DNA of 9,694 bases from Desulfonatronum sp. (GTDB lineage Bacteria > Desulfobacterota > Desulfovibrionia > Desulfovibrionales > Desulfonatronaceae): assembly GCA_007127655.1 (NCBI GenBank), contig SKYX01000297.1, forward strand, positions 1-9,694, in the 5' to 3' direction. The first letter of the stretch is position 1. Each line of letters begins with the position of its first letter. A program made the position numbers and the translations under genes. The notes under the pieces are model-generated. The model made no database searches and was not told the DNA's origin. It worked only from the letters and a program-made list of their open reading frames with translations. Shown here in pieces: positions 1-7,023 of this stretch.

Positions 1-19
1 CACAAACCTCCACATTCCT

Positions 20-961
20 ATGACCCGAACACCGGTGACGAACCCAAACCCCATTTTCTTCGGCCAGTACCTGCTTCAGGCCGGGATCATCACCGAGGCC
101 CAACTCCAAGAGGCCCTGGCTTTGCAGGAACGCTACAACCAGTTGCTTGGCGAACTGGCCTTTTCTCGGGGTTATCTGAGTGAAGATCAGATTCAGGAGA
201 CGACCAGGGAACAAAAACTCTTGGACTTGCCCTTCGGCGTGATCGCTTTGCGGAAAAATTTCCTGACCCCGAAGCAATTGGACGACCTTCTTTTTTCTCA
301 AATCGTGGCCACCACCCATATCGGCGAAGCCCTGGTGGAACTGGGCCACCTGACCGCTTCCGACCTGGGGCGATTGCTGAGCGCATACAATCTCCATGAA
401 GAGGACCGCCAACGCAAAATCGAGGCCGGGTTGCGCGCTCTGCCTCAATCCTCAGTAATTGTCGCCGGAATTGAGGCCCTGCACCGGACTTTTCTGCGAT
501 TCGCCCACTCCCCCACGACCATCGCGGGCCTTAACAAGCCGCCTCTCACCGATCTTTCCTGGACGTTTCTGGTTTGGCTGGAAACCATCGACGGGGCCAT
601 GGTCGCCATGACCACCAGCCTCAGCGAACATAACGCCCTGAAAATCGCTGCGAAACTGGCGATTTCCGAGACGGATGTCCATTGTGGGCTGCGCTGCCAG
701 GGCCGAAACAGACTCTTCTTTACCATCGTCAAACGCTACTTTGCTCACCTGCTGAAAAAGCAAGGCATTCAGGTCGCTCAGGCCGGAATGTGCAAGGGCG
801 ACGTCGCTGCCTCCCCGCGCTCGGCCTCGCCCCTCCCCCCGAACCGCCGCGAGGATGTCAGGGTCCAAATGGTCTCCCCCGTGGGCCCCATTGAGGCGCT
901 CTTCTTCCTCTCGGACTGGAAGCGCCCACCTGCTGACGCAGAGACCGAGGGCAACAGCTGA
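20..961 (+). CDS. Protein with four tandem MshEN-type motifs and an unknown C-terminal domain
   Basis: This 313-residue protein opens with four copies of a motif at an exact 29-residue period. The blocks begin at about residues 14, 43, 72 and 101. Each contains a pattern like G-x-[IL]-[TS]-x-x-[QD]-[LI] followed by a helix ending in Q or Y, for example AGIITEAQLQ, RGYLSEDQIQ, KNFLTPKQLD and LGHLTASDLG. The pattern and spacing match the 24-residue motif plus 5-residue spacer of MshEN (GspE N-terminal) domains, which bind cyclic di-GMP in MshE-type ATPases. The Arg of the canonical RLG start is absent in all four copies (F, L, P and H precede or replace it), so binding is uncertain. No Walker ATPase follows. 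Residues ~130-300 are unrecognised. A CheX/CheC-like fold is conceivable, but the family's E-x-x-N signature is not visible. The ATG at 20 has no clear ribosome site; only 19 upstream bases are in the window. A glycosyltransferase follows 93 bases downstream on the same strand. Confidence 0.85.
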   Translation: MTRTPVTNPNPIFFGQYLLQAGIITEAQLQEALALQERYNQLLGELAFSRGYLSEDQIQETTREQKLLDLPFGVIALRKNFLTPKQLDDLLFSQIVATTHIGEALVELGHLTASDLGRLLSAYNLHEEDRQRKIEAGLRALPQSSVIVAGIEALHRTFLRFAHSPTTIAGLNKPPLTDLSWTFLVWLETIDGAMVAMTTSLSEHNALKIAAKLAISETDVHCGLRCQGRNRLFFTIVKRYFAHLLKKQGIQVAQAGMCKGDVAASPRSASPLPPNRREDVRVQMVSPVGPIEALFFLSDWKRPPADAETEGNS

Positions 962-1054
962 ACTCCATGCACTCCTCCCACATCCCTCCCTCGGGCCAAA
1001 ACTCGGCTGACCAAGGCTCGGCTTCCTGCCCGCGCTAAATCCGGTGAAGGAATC

Positions 1055-1906
1055 GTGCTGGTTTCCATTGTCATTCCGGTCTTCAACCGCCCGGAGCAGG
1101 TTCACCGGGCGATCCGCTCCGTGCTGGCCCAGAGAGACCACAACGGTTCCTGGAGGGCACTGGAAGTGCTGGTGGTGGATGATGGAAGCACGGATGCGAC
1201 CCCATCAGTATTACGCAAAATCCGGGATACGAGAATGCGGGTTCTGCGCCACGAACGAAATCAAGGCGTTTCCTCGGCCCGCAACACGGGGCTGGCCGCG
1301 GCCCAAGGCAAATACCTGGCGCTGCTGGATTCGGATGACTGGTGGTTGCCGGAGAAACTGGCGACCCACCTCGCCTACCACGAAGCCGGAGGCTGGCGCA
1401 TTTCCCAGACTGACGAAATCTGGATTCGACGAGGACGTCGGGTCAACCCCATGGCCAAACATGCCAAGCCCGAAGGCTGGTTTTTTGAAGACGCCCTGAA
1501 GCTGTGCCTGATCAGCCCGTCCTGCGTGCTGTTCGACCGCCGGTTCTGGGAAGAGGTCGGGCCCTTCGACCCTGCACTCCCGGCCTGCGAGGATTACGAT
1601 CTCTGGCTACGTGCGCTGATCCGCCATCCCGTGGGCTTCTGCCCTGAAAAGCTGGTCCACAAGACCGGCGGCCATCCGGACCAACTCTCCAGAAAAATCA
1701 TCGGCCTGGATCTCTACCGCATCCAGGCTCTGGTCAAGCTGCTGCGAACCCAGATCCTTTCCTCGCTGCAACGCTTGGCCACGATCCGGGAACTCCGAGC
1801 AAAGGCACGGGTCTACATCAGCGGATGCCTCAAGCACGACAAGCCTGAGGAGGCTGAACGGATCAAGCTGTGGCTGAGCCCGTGGCTGGAATCTCCCGCT
1901 TGCTGA
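1055..1906 (+). CDS. Family 2 glycosyltransferase (GT-A fold)
   Basis: This is an inverting nucleotide-sugar transferase of 283 residues, probably acting at the inner face of the cytoplasmic membrane on lipopolysaccharide, capsule or another surface glycan; the substrate cannot be read from sequence. It shows the standard GT2 order: an N-terminal strand (VSIVIPVFNRP, residues 3-13), the nucleotide-binding DDGSTD at 42-47, the RNQGVSSARNTG segment at 68-79, the metal-binding DSD within LDSDDWW (91-97), and a C-terminal ED (179-180, in CEDYDLWLR) in the place of the catalytic base. There is no membrane segment. The start is GTG at 1055, preceded by GAAGGA (1046-1051), and gives the family's usual N-terminus directly. 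It may share a transcript with the upstream MshEN-motif gene. Its last 44 bases overlap the 3' end of moaE on the other strand. The family is certain; the acceptor is unknown. Confidence 0.93.
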   Translation: MLVSIVIPVFNRPEQVHRAIRSVLAQRDHNGSWRALEVLVVDDGSTDATPSVLRKIRDTRMRVLRHERNQGVSSARNTGLAAAQGKYLALLDSDDWWLPEKLATHLAYHEAGGWRISQTDEIWIRRGRRVNPMAKHAKPEGWFFEDALKLCLISPSCVLFDRRFWEEVGPFDPALPACEDYDLWLRALIRHPVGFCPEKLVHKTGGHPDQLSRKIIGLDLYRIQALVKLLRTQILSSLQRLATIRELRAKARVYISGCLKHDKPEEAERIKLWLSPWLESPAC

Positions 1907-2243
1907 CGCCCTCGGCCTTGATTCGCTCCAAAAGCTCTGAAAGAACAGGCTTGACGTGTTCGCGCACATCCCCGGCCACAATGATGAAGAGCAGGTCGTC
2001 GCCGGGCTGGAACAGGCCGGACCTGGCCTCCACCAGGATTCTAAAAATGCCCGGTTTGGAAGAAAATTCCCGGACCAACTGCTGAATTTTTTCCTGATCC
2101 GGCGTCACTTCCAGGGCCGTGACCTGTTGCTTGTCCTTCCTGGACCAGCTACGAACAGTGCCGTTATGCACGAGCACCATACCCACGTTGTCCGCGAATC
2201 CGGGTTCCTGTTTCAATTGCCCGATGGCCTTGCTGATATCCAT
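1863..2243 (-). CDS. moaE: Molybdopterin synthase catalytic (large) subunit, MoaE family
   Basis: MoaE pairs with thiocarboxylated MoaD to convert cyclic pyranopterin monophosphate into molybdopterin, the dithiolene ligand of molybdenum and tungsten enzymes. The 126-residue protein has the family pattern: an N-terminal strand with GMVLVHNGTVRSWSR (21-35), whose Arg lies in the substrate-phosphate region, and the core RSGLFQPGDDLLFIIVAG (74-91). The helix carrying the two catalytic lysines is ERIKAEGVSKRE; K109 and K115 align with E. coli K119 and K126. It is shorter than E. coli MoaE (about 150 residues), mainly because the tail after the second lysine is cut to about ten residues. The ATG at 2243 has AAAGGA six bases upstream (complement of 2250-2255). 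No moaD, moaA or moaC lies nearby, so the partner must be encoded elsewhere. The gene is transcribed divergently from the zinc-knuckle gene and convergently with the glycosyltransferase. Confidence 0.85.
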   Translation of the reverse strand: MDISKAIGQLKQEPGFADNVGMVLVHNGTVRSWSRKDKQQVTALEVTPDQEKIQQLVREFSSKPGIFRILVEARSGLFQPGDDLLFIIVAGDVREHVKPVLSELLERIKAEGVSKREIPATGSATA

Positions 2244-2350
2244 GCTTCATCCTTTGTTTTTTGTTGACGATAACAACTCTACGCACCTGCTTTGCTTTCC
2301 AAATGGCATTATCAGGCTTTGGCATTGGAATTAACTCTGCCGAATCTCAA

Positions 2351-2354
2351 GAGG
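2351..2354 (+). promoter_or_regulatory. Ribosome binding site fixing the start of the 872-residue gene
   Basis: GAGG lies five bases before the ATG at 2360. The reading frame is open further upstream to a TTG at 2261, but nothing resembling a ribosome site precedes that codon, and it would reach to within 17 bases of the divergent moaE start. The 2360 start is therefore preferred. Confidence 0.6.
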
Positions 2355-2359
2355 AAGTC

Positions 2360-4978
2360 ATGTATCTGCTTTCCGACATCTTGAAAAGTCTGCCCAAAGT
2401 CACCAACCCTCGTTTGGTGCTGTCCGGATTCGGCGTCTGGGTGCTTTGGCGGAACAAGTCCGGCAGCACCACCCATCAGACCTTGACGCGCTTCGGCGGA
2501 ATCAAAATCAAGGTCAGCTCCCATCAAAGCCTGTGGTATTTTCAAAACCCACAGGTTTTTCCGGCCTTGGCGCGGATGCTGCTCTGGACCCAGGTTCACC
2601 CCGAATCCGGCGTGTGCCAAGTACTGCCGGCAAAGCTGATCCTCGGAGAGTCGAACAACGAAATTTCCCTCAGCATCTCCAACCAACTCGCGGAACAGAA
2701 GATCACTCCGGGGGAATCCCTCGACGTCTGGGTCCATCCGGACTTCATCAGTCACGTCTCCTCCTTCCCCGGCCTGAGAGTCGAGCAACGCCAACCGATG
2801 TTTGGGATGACGACCATCAACTGGCACGCGATCAAGGTTGACCCCGGCTTTTCCTTGGATGCGGATCTGAGATGGTTTTCGTTCATCAAGCCCATGCAGG
2901 ACAAGCAAAGTGAAAACTTTGTGCTGCGTTGGAAAAATTTTTACATGCGCCAGAAATCAATCCTGGATCGTCTGGGCATCCGCTACATCTATCAAGATAA
3001 CTTGCTTTTCTTCAAAATTGAAGGACTGAACCAACTCTCTTCCTGGATTCGAGAACTCCTGGCGACCATCGCGCATATCAAATCCGACGAACCGGACTCC
3101 TATTGGCCTTGCCTGTACTGCGCCGTTCAGTCTCAAGGCCTGAGCTTCAACGACGAACTGCCGAGCAAAACCTCGATCGTTTGGGACCGCCTCGCCCCAG
3201 ACACCCCTCATCTCCCCCTCAGCACGGGACTCTTGCTGCGCGACGAATTCGCGATCAACTTCTTCGAGCCGGCGGGCGACCTTCCTCTGGATTCTCTTTG
3301 CCAGATCGGGCTTTCCAACGGCGAATCCCCTGAACGACGCAGGGTGGATTTCCCAGCATCCGCGAGTCTGTCCGCCGGAAAGAAAACGCCCTGCTTTTAT
3401 TGCGGCATGAAGTCTCACGAATCATCGAAGTGCCCCAGTCGGCAGATCTTCAACCCGGAGCCGGGAGTCTGGGACAAAGTCGGGGGCATGGGCATCAAGG
3501 AACTGGCCCAGGCCGTCAAAGCCTTGGACAAAACCCTCGGCAACGGGAACCTCGCAACCATGTCGGAACTGTTGCTGGCCGAGGGCCCGGAACATACCTT
3601 CCTCAAGGCTGTTTTTGAAATCAATTGTCCGGTCCAGCACCGGATGATGCGCATGGTTTGGCGAAGCCGTGGCAGGGAGTTGCCCGACGGACTGCGCCAT
3701 CTCAACCCACCCGAGGGCGAATTTGTCTGGTCGGCCCTGGAAAACACCCGTTCGGGAAACTATGCTCAGGCCGAACGCATGATGCAGCAAGCCATCCTGC
3801 GGACGTCAAAAAGCTATCAACCTCATGTCCTGCTGGGATTCATCGCCTTGGAGACGGGAAATCCACGCAAAACCGAGGGACACTGGAAAAATGCTCAAAA
3901 CCTTTGCTACACTCCGTTACAGCAAGGGTACATGCTTTTTCTCAAGGCCCGGCTACTCGAAGTACAGGGGAGCTACGACCAAGCCCATCAATCATACGCG
4001 GACTCTCTTCGCTATTCACCCAAATGGCTGGAACCCCGCTACCGTCAGGCGGTTTGCCTCACGAAAAAAGGTTTTCTGGATCAAGCCTGGTCGATTTTTG
4101 CCGACCTGATCATCCAGGAACCGCACATTTACAACCGCATCCTCTTCGACCACGAGCTTGAGCGTGGACGCTCCTTTTTCCTTTCAGCCCTGGCCGGCCC
4201 CTGGAAGGCGACCATACAAAAAGCCGAAAAGGAACAGGACGCGATCAAGCAACTTCGCACGAAACTGGAGACATGGTTCGAGCCGGACAACCAATTCCGA
4301 AAAAACATCGAAGAACGCGTCGAGATCCTCCAGAAAAGCAGCCAGGTGGAAAATTTTGTTTCCTTCACCAAGGTGGCTGAAGTCACGCAAAGTCTGCAGA
4401 GAGAGACTGACCGGAAGATTAAGGAAGCCGTGGCGTCTTTGAATAGGGAAGCCAATAAAAATATTGAACGGGCTCAAGCGATTTTTGAAGAAATCGCCTA
4501 TTTCCCATTTCCAAAGCTGATCAAAAAAAACAACCGCGACTATAACCAGGCAGGCCGTATTCTTCAGCGCATCACCAAAACGGACCTGCACAACGGCAGC
4601 CTCTTCCGGCAAGCCACGTTGGAAATGAAAGATGCGAACGACATCCTGGACAGGATGAGCAAGCGCATAAGAAAATTGGTAATCTTCAGGGAAGGAGCAC
4701 TCTTTTTCTTGTTTTTGAGCAAAACGTTCCTTTGGCTGGCCATGTTCGGATTGCTGGCTTCAATCATCGCGGTTCCGGTCCTGTTGTACGCGATCCAGGA
4801 ATCCGGTTCCGTCTGGGCCACGGAGTGGATGACGACCCAACGGTGGCAAGTCCAGCGTACCGTAAGCATGCTCATGATCCTCATCAGCGGAGTCATTGCC
4901 GCGCTCTGGACCTCCGTGCGGTATGCGAAGACGAAGCAAAAATATTTAGCAAAAGCAAAACGGAAGCGAAGCAAATGA
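2360..4978 (+). CDS. Large TPR membrane protein with a CCHC zinc knuckle, function unknown
   Basis: I do not recognise the family of this 872-residue protein. Residues 1-~335 form a mixed globular region with no motif I can name; it contains one isolated CxxC (C251, C254). Residues 345-358 read CFYCGMKSHESSKC, an exact C-x2-C-x4-H-x4-C zinc knuckle. Residues ~454-590 contain about four TPR-like helix pairs (for example GNYAQAERMMQQAI and GSYDQAHQSYADSL). Residues ~615-760 are charged and heptad-rich, as expected of a coiled coil. Hydrophobic helices at ~790-812 and 834-853 form a membrane hairpin, followed by a very basic tail (KQKYLAKAKRKRSK). No signal peptide is present, so the long N-terminal part is inferred to face the cytoplasm. 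The architecture suggests a scaffold or adaptor, possibly binding nucleic acid or protein through the knuckle; that is inference. It stands alone between the divergent moaE and pdxJ, 251 bases downstream. Confidence 0.88.
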   Translation: MYLLSDILKSLPKVTNPRLVLSGFGVWVLWRNKSGSTTHQTLTRFGGIKIKVSSHQSLWYFQNPQVFPALARMLLWTQVHPESGVCQVLPAKLILGESNNEISLSISNQLAEQKITPGESLDVWVHPDFISHVSSFPGLRVEQRQPMFGMTTINWHAIKVDPGFSLDADLRWFSFIKPMQDKQSENFVLRWKNFYMRQKSILDRLGIRYIYQDNLLFFKIEGLNQLSSWIRELLATIAHIKSDEPDSYWPCLYCAVQSQGLSFNDELPSKTSIVWDRLAPDTPHLPLSTGLLLRDEFAINFFEPAGDLPLDSLCQIGLSNGESPERRRVDFPASASLSAGKKTPCFYCGMKSHESSKCPSRQIFNPEPGVWDKVGGMGIKELAQAVKALDKTLGNGNLATMSELLLAEGPEHTFLKAVFEINCPVQHRMMRMVWRSRGRELPDGLRHLNPPEGEFVWSALENTRSGNYAQAERMMQQAILRTSKSYQPHVLLGFIALETGNPRKTEGHWKNAQNLCYTPLQQGYMLFLKARLLEVQGSYDQAHQSYADSLRYSPKWLEPRYRQAVCLTKKGFLDQAWSIFADLIIQEPHIYNRILFDHELERGRSFFLSALAGPWKATIQKAEKEQDAIKQLRTKLETWFEPDNQFRKNIEERVEILQKSSQVENFVSFTKVAEVTQSLQRETDRKIKEAVASLNREANKNIERAQAIFEEIAYFPFPKLIKKNNRDYNQAGRILQRITKTDLHNGSLFRQATLEMKDANDILDRMSKRIRKLVIFREGALFFLFLSKTFLWLAMFGLLASIIAVPVLLYAIQESGSVWATEWMTTQRWQVQRTVSMLMILISGVIAALWTSVRYAKTKQKYLAKAKRKRSK

Positions 4979-5030
4979 TCACCTGACACGCTCATACCTC
5001 ACAGCCACCATGAAATGGCGCTCAAACAAA

Positions 5031-5101
5031 GGGGCCTGATACCAGGGCAATTTTGTTCTCAGCTAACCACTTGAAATACAAATCTGCCCGGGGCCTGATA
5101 C
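5031..5101 (+). repeat. Two direct copies of a 12-base sequence upstream of pdxJ
   Basis: GGGGCCTGATAC occurs at 5031-5042 and again at 5090-5101, 59 bases apart, in the 251-base gap between the large TPR gene and pdxJ. The first copy continues into a short inverted repeat (CCTG-ATAC-CAGG). An operator pair or a duplication remnant are both possible. I see no convincing promoter or terminator in the gap. The best -35/-10 guess, TTGTTC (5053-5058) and TACAAA (5077-5082) with an 18-base spacer, is weak but lies between the two copies. Confidence 0.5.
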
Positions 5102-5212
5102 TCCGCCACTTTACCAACCATGTCCTTTTGGACTAAAGCGCGATACACCCTGCGATATCGACAACCGTTGGACACGGCGTTTTCCCCCGCCCCCATGTCC
5201 AAAAAGCACCAG

Positions 5213-5219
5213 AAAGGAG
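5213..5219 (+). promoter_or_regulatory. Ribosome binding site of pdxJ
   Basis: AAAGGAG is the strongest Shine-Dalgarno match in the pdxJ-tsaC run. It sits 10 bases before the pdxJ ATG, slightly longer than usual. The later genes of the run lack such sites, which fits translation of them being partly coupled to the preceding gene. Confidence 0.6.
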
Positions 5220-5229
5220 ACCACGCCCC

Positions 5230-5955
5230 ATGCCCGTTCTCGTTGTCAACGTCGACCATGTCGCCACCCTGCGCCAGGCCCGAATGGGCCGGGAGCCCGA
5301 CCCAGTCACCGCCGCCCATCTGGCCGAACTGGGCGGAGCCCACGGGATCATCGTCCACCTGCGCGAAGACCGCCGACACATCCAGGACCGGGATCTGGCC
5401 CTCCTCAAGCAGACCGTCCAGACCAATCTGCACCTGGAAATGGCCGCCACGAACGAAATGCATGCCATTGCCCTGGCTACTTTGCCGCACATGGTTTGCC
5501 TCGTCCCTGAAAAACGGGAAGAGCTGACCACCGAAGGCGGGCTGAACCTGATCGGTCGGGAACAGGACATCCGGGACTACTTGGCGGACATCCATGTAGC
5601 CGGGATTCTCTCCAGCCTGTTCATCGATGCGGATCCGGAACAGATCCAGGCCGCCAAGGCCATCGGCGCGGAATATATTGAAATCCATACCGGCCATTAC
5701 GCGGACGCCCCAAACCGGGGGGAACGCGAGGCCGAGCTGATTAAAATCCAGCACGGCATCCAGCTCGCTCGGGAAATCGGGCTGAAAGTCAATCTCGGCC
5801 ACGGCCTGAACTACACCAATGTCCTGCCCTTCGCCCGAACTCCAGACATTCAGGAATACTCCATCGGCCATAGCATCATGGCCCGGGCCATTCACGTCGG
5901 CCTGCGCCAGGCGGTCCGCGAAATGGTGGACATCATCCAGACATTTACACCCTGA
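5230..5955 (+). CDS. pdxJ: Pyridoxine 5'-phosphate synthase
   Basis: PdxJ condenses 1-deoxy-D-xylulose 5-phosphate with 3-amino-2-oxopropyl phosphate to form pyridoxine 5'-phosphate, the ring-closing step of the DXP-dependent vitamin B6 pathway, in the cytoplasm. The 241-residue length is typical for this TIM-barrel enzyme. Family landmarks are all present: [13 protein letters not shown] near the N-terminus, [15 protein letters not shown] with H43, R45 and H50 (E. coli H45, R47, H52), E70 in HLEMA (E. coli E72), E151 in IEIHTGHYA, and H191 in NLGHGLNY (E. coli H193), followed by the phosphate-binding IGHSIMARA segment (212-220). It leads a four-gene run. pdxJ followed by acpS is a widespread bacterial pairing, also seen in E. 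coli. Confidence 0.97.
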   Translation: MPVLVVNVDHVATLRQARMGREPDPVTAAHLAELGGAHGIIVHLREDRRHIQDRDLALLKQTVQTNLHLEMAATNEMHAIALATLPHMVCLVPEKREELTTEGGLNLIGREQDIRDYLADIHVAGILSSLFIDADPEQIQAAKAIGAEYIEIHTGHYADAPNRGEREAELIKIQHGIQLAREIGLKVNLGHGLNYTNVLPFARTPDIQEYSIGHSIMARAIHVGLRQAVREMVDIIQTFTP

Positions 5956-6002
5956 AAACCCGGAAACATGTCGTTTTCGCAACGCGAACCGCGGCGGCCC
6001 CC

Positions 6003-6386
6003 GTGCCCATAGTCGGACTGGGCCTGGATGTGGTGGAACTGGATCGGATTCGAAGGATCTGGGAACGTTTTGGAGAAACGTTCTCTCAGCGCATACTCAC
6101 GGAAACCGAACAGACTCGGCTCCACGTCGGGTCCCCGGTCCCCTATCTGGCTTCCCGGTTCGCGGCCAAGGAGGCCGCGGTCAAGGCCCTGGGGACCGGA
6201 TTTCGTCGCGGCATCACGTTCCAGCAGATCGAAGTCCGCTCACACCCCTCCGGCCAACCGGTGCTGACCTTTTCCGGCGCAGCCCAGGACACCGCAGCCA
6301 AACTCGGTGCGCATCGCGTCCACCTCAGCCTGACCCACGGCCGGGACACCGCCGCGGCGGTGGTCATCCTGGAGCGCGATCCGTAG
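6003..6386 (+). CDS. acpS: Holo-[acyl-carrier-protein] synthase
   Basis: AcpS transfers the 4'-phosphopantetheine arm of coenzyme A to the conserved serine of apo acyl carrier protein, switching on fatty acid synthesis. The 127-residue protein is the usual size for this trimeric enzyme. It carries the two Mg-binding signatures: [13 protein letters not shown] at the N-terminus (D9) and [15 protein letters not shown] (52-66, E57). The C-terminal [15 protein letters not shown] strand is also typical. The start is GTG at 6003, chosen because family members begin directly at this strand (I-x-G-[IL]-G-x-D). No good Shine-Dalgarno precedes it. A 14-codon frame starting with ATG at 5968 ends at 6012, just past the GTG, so coupled initiation is possible. 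The gene lies 47 bases after pdxJ. Confidence 0.95.
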   Translation: MPIVGLGLDVVELDRIRRIWERFGETFSQRILTETEQTRLHVGSPVPYLASRFAAKEAAVKALGTGFRRGITFQQIEVRSHPSGQPVLTFSGAAQDTAAKLGAHRVHLSLTHGRDTAAAVVILERDP

Positions 6387-6432
6387 CCATGCAACCGGTC
6401 CGTATCCCTTGGAAAACAATCACACCACGACC

Positions 6433-7023
6433 ATGAGAACCTCCATCACCGAACAGCGCGTCCACAGAATCCGGGAAGTCCTGGCCAAACGTCAGAAAGA
6501 TCTGACCCTGATCCTGAACAACATTCATGACCCGCACAACGTCTCCGCGATCCTGCGCAGTTGCGACGCATTCGGGGTCCACGGCGTGCAGTTGTACTAT
6601 ACCCGCGAATCCTTTCCTCTGGTGGGCAAGCGTTCCTCCGCCTCGGCCAAGAAATGGGTGGACCGGGTTCGGCACCATGACGCCGCTACCATGATCAGCG
6701 GGCTCCGCGCCCAGGGCTACCAGATCATCGGCACAAATCTGACAGCTGACGCCAAACCGCTTCCGGAGTGGGACTTCACAGGCCCCACGGCCATTCTCCT
6801 GGGCAACGAGCACCGCGGCCAAGACACGGCACTGGACGCCCTGATCCCGGACAACCTGTTTATCCCCATGCAGGGCATGATCCAGAGCCTGAACGTCTCC
6901 GTGGCCGCCGCGGTGATCCTCTACGAGGCCTGGAGGCAGCGTAGGGCTCGGGGCTGCTACGACCGGCCCAGCTTTGATCCCGAGGAAATGGAAGAACAGG
7001 TCCGCTCCTGGATGGAACGGTGA
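6433..7023 (+). CDS. trmH: tRNA (guanosine-2'-O)-methyltransferase, SPOUT/TrmH family
   Basis: TrmH uses S-adenosylmethionine to methylate the ribose of G18 in the tRNA D-loop. The 196-residue protein shows the three SpoU motifs: HNVSAILRS (36-43 region, with catalytic R42 equivalent to E. coli TrmH R41), ILLGNEHRGQ (121-130) and IPMQGMIQSLNVSVAAAVILYE (144-165), which builds the trefoil-knot cofactor site. The N-terminal RIREVLAKRQKDLT resembles the E. coli TrmH start (RICEMLARRQPDLT), which favours true TrmH over rRNA relatives. The C-terminal tail (CYDRPSFDPEEMEEQVRSWMER) is also TrmH-like. The frame extends upstream to TTG at 6409, but ATG 6433 fits the homologous N-terminus better; neither has a clear ribosome site. 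The stop overlaps the next gene's start (GTGA). Substrate specificity (G18) is inferred from family resemblance. Confidence 0.92.
   Translation: MRTSITEQRVHRIREVLAKRQKDLTLILNNIHDPHNVSAILRSCDAFGVHGVQLYYTRESFPLVGKRSSASAKKWVDRVRHHDAATMISGLRAQGYQIIGTNLTADAKPLPEWDFTGPTAILLGNEHRGQDTALDALIPDNLFIPMQGMIQSLNVSVAAAVILYEAWRQRRARGCYDRPSFDPEEMEEQVRSWMER

Noticed and set aside
967..1038. 23-codon plus-strand frame between the first gene and the glycosyltransferase
   Set aside because: It has no ribosome site and a low-complexity Ser/Pro composition with no supporting context.
452..1141. Long minus-strand frame opposite the first gene
   Set aside because: It has no domain or ribosome site and is explained as a shadow of the plus-strand genes in GC-rich DNA.
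2321..2341. GG-N10-GC pattern resembling a sigma-54 promoter before the 872-residue gene
   Set aside because: It would place the transcript start within the ribosome site, and the flanking bases match the TGGCAC/TTGC consensus poorly.
2261..2359. A 33-codon N-terminal extension of the 872-residue protein starting at TTG 2261
   Set aside because: No ribosome site precedes it, it would nearly touch the divergent moaE start, and ATG 2360 has a well-spaced GAGG.
5059..5982. A 307-codon minus-strand frame covering all of pdxJ
   Set aside because: It is the antisense shadow of a certain gene and has no recognisable domain; only its last ~30 codons, outside pdxJ, are discussed as a possible remnant.
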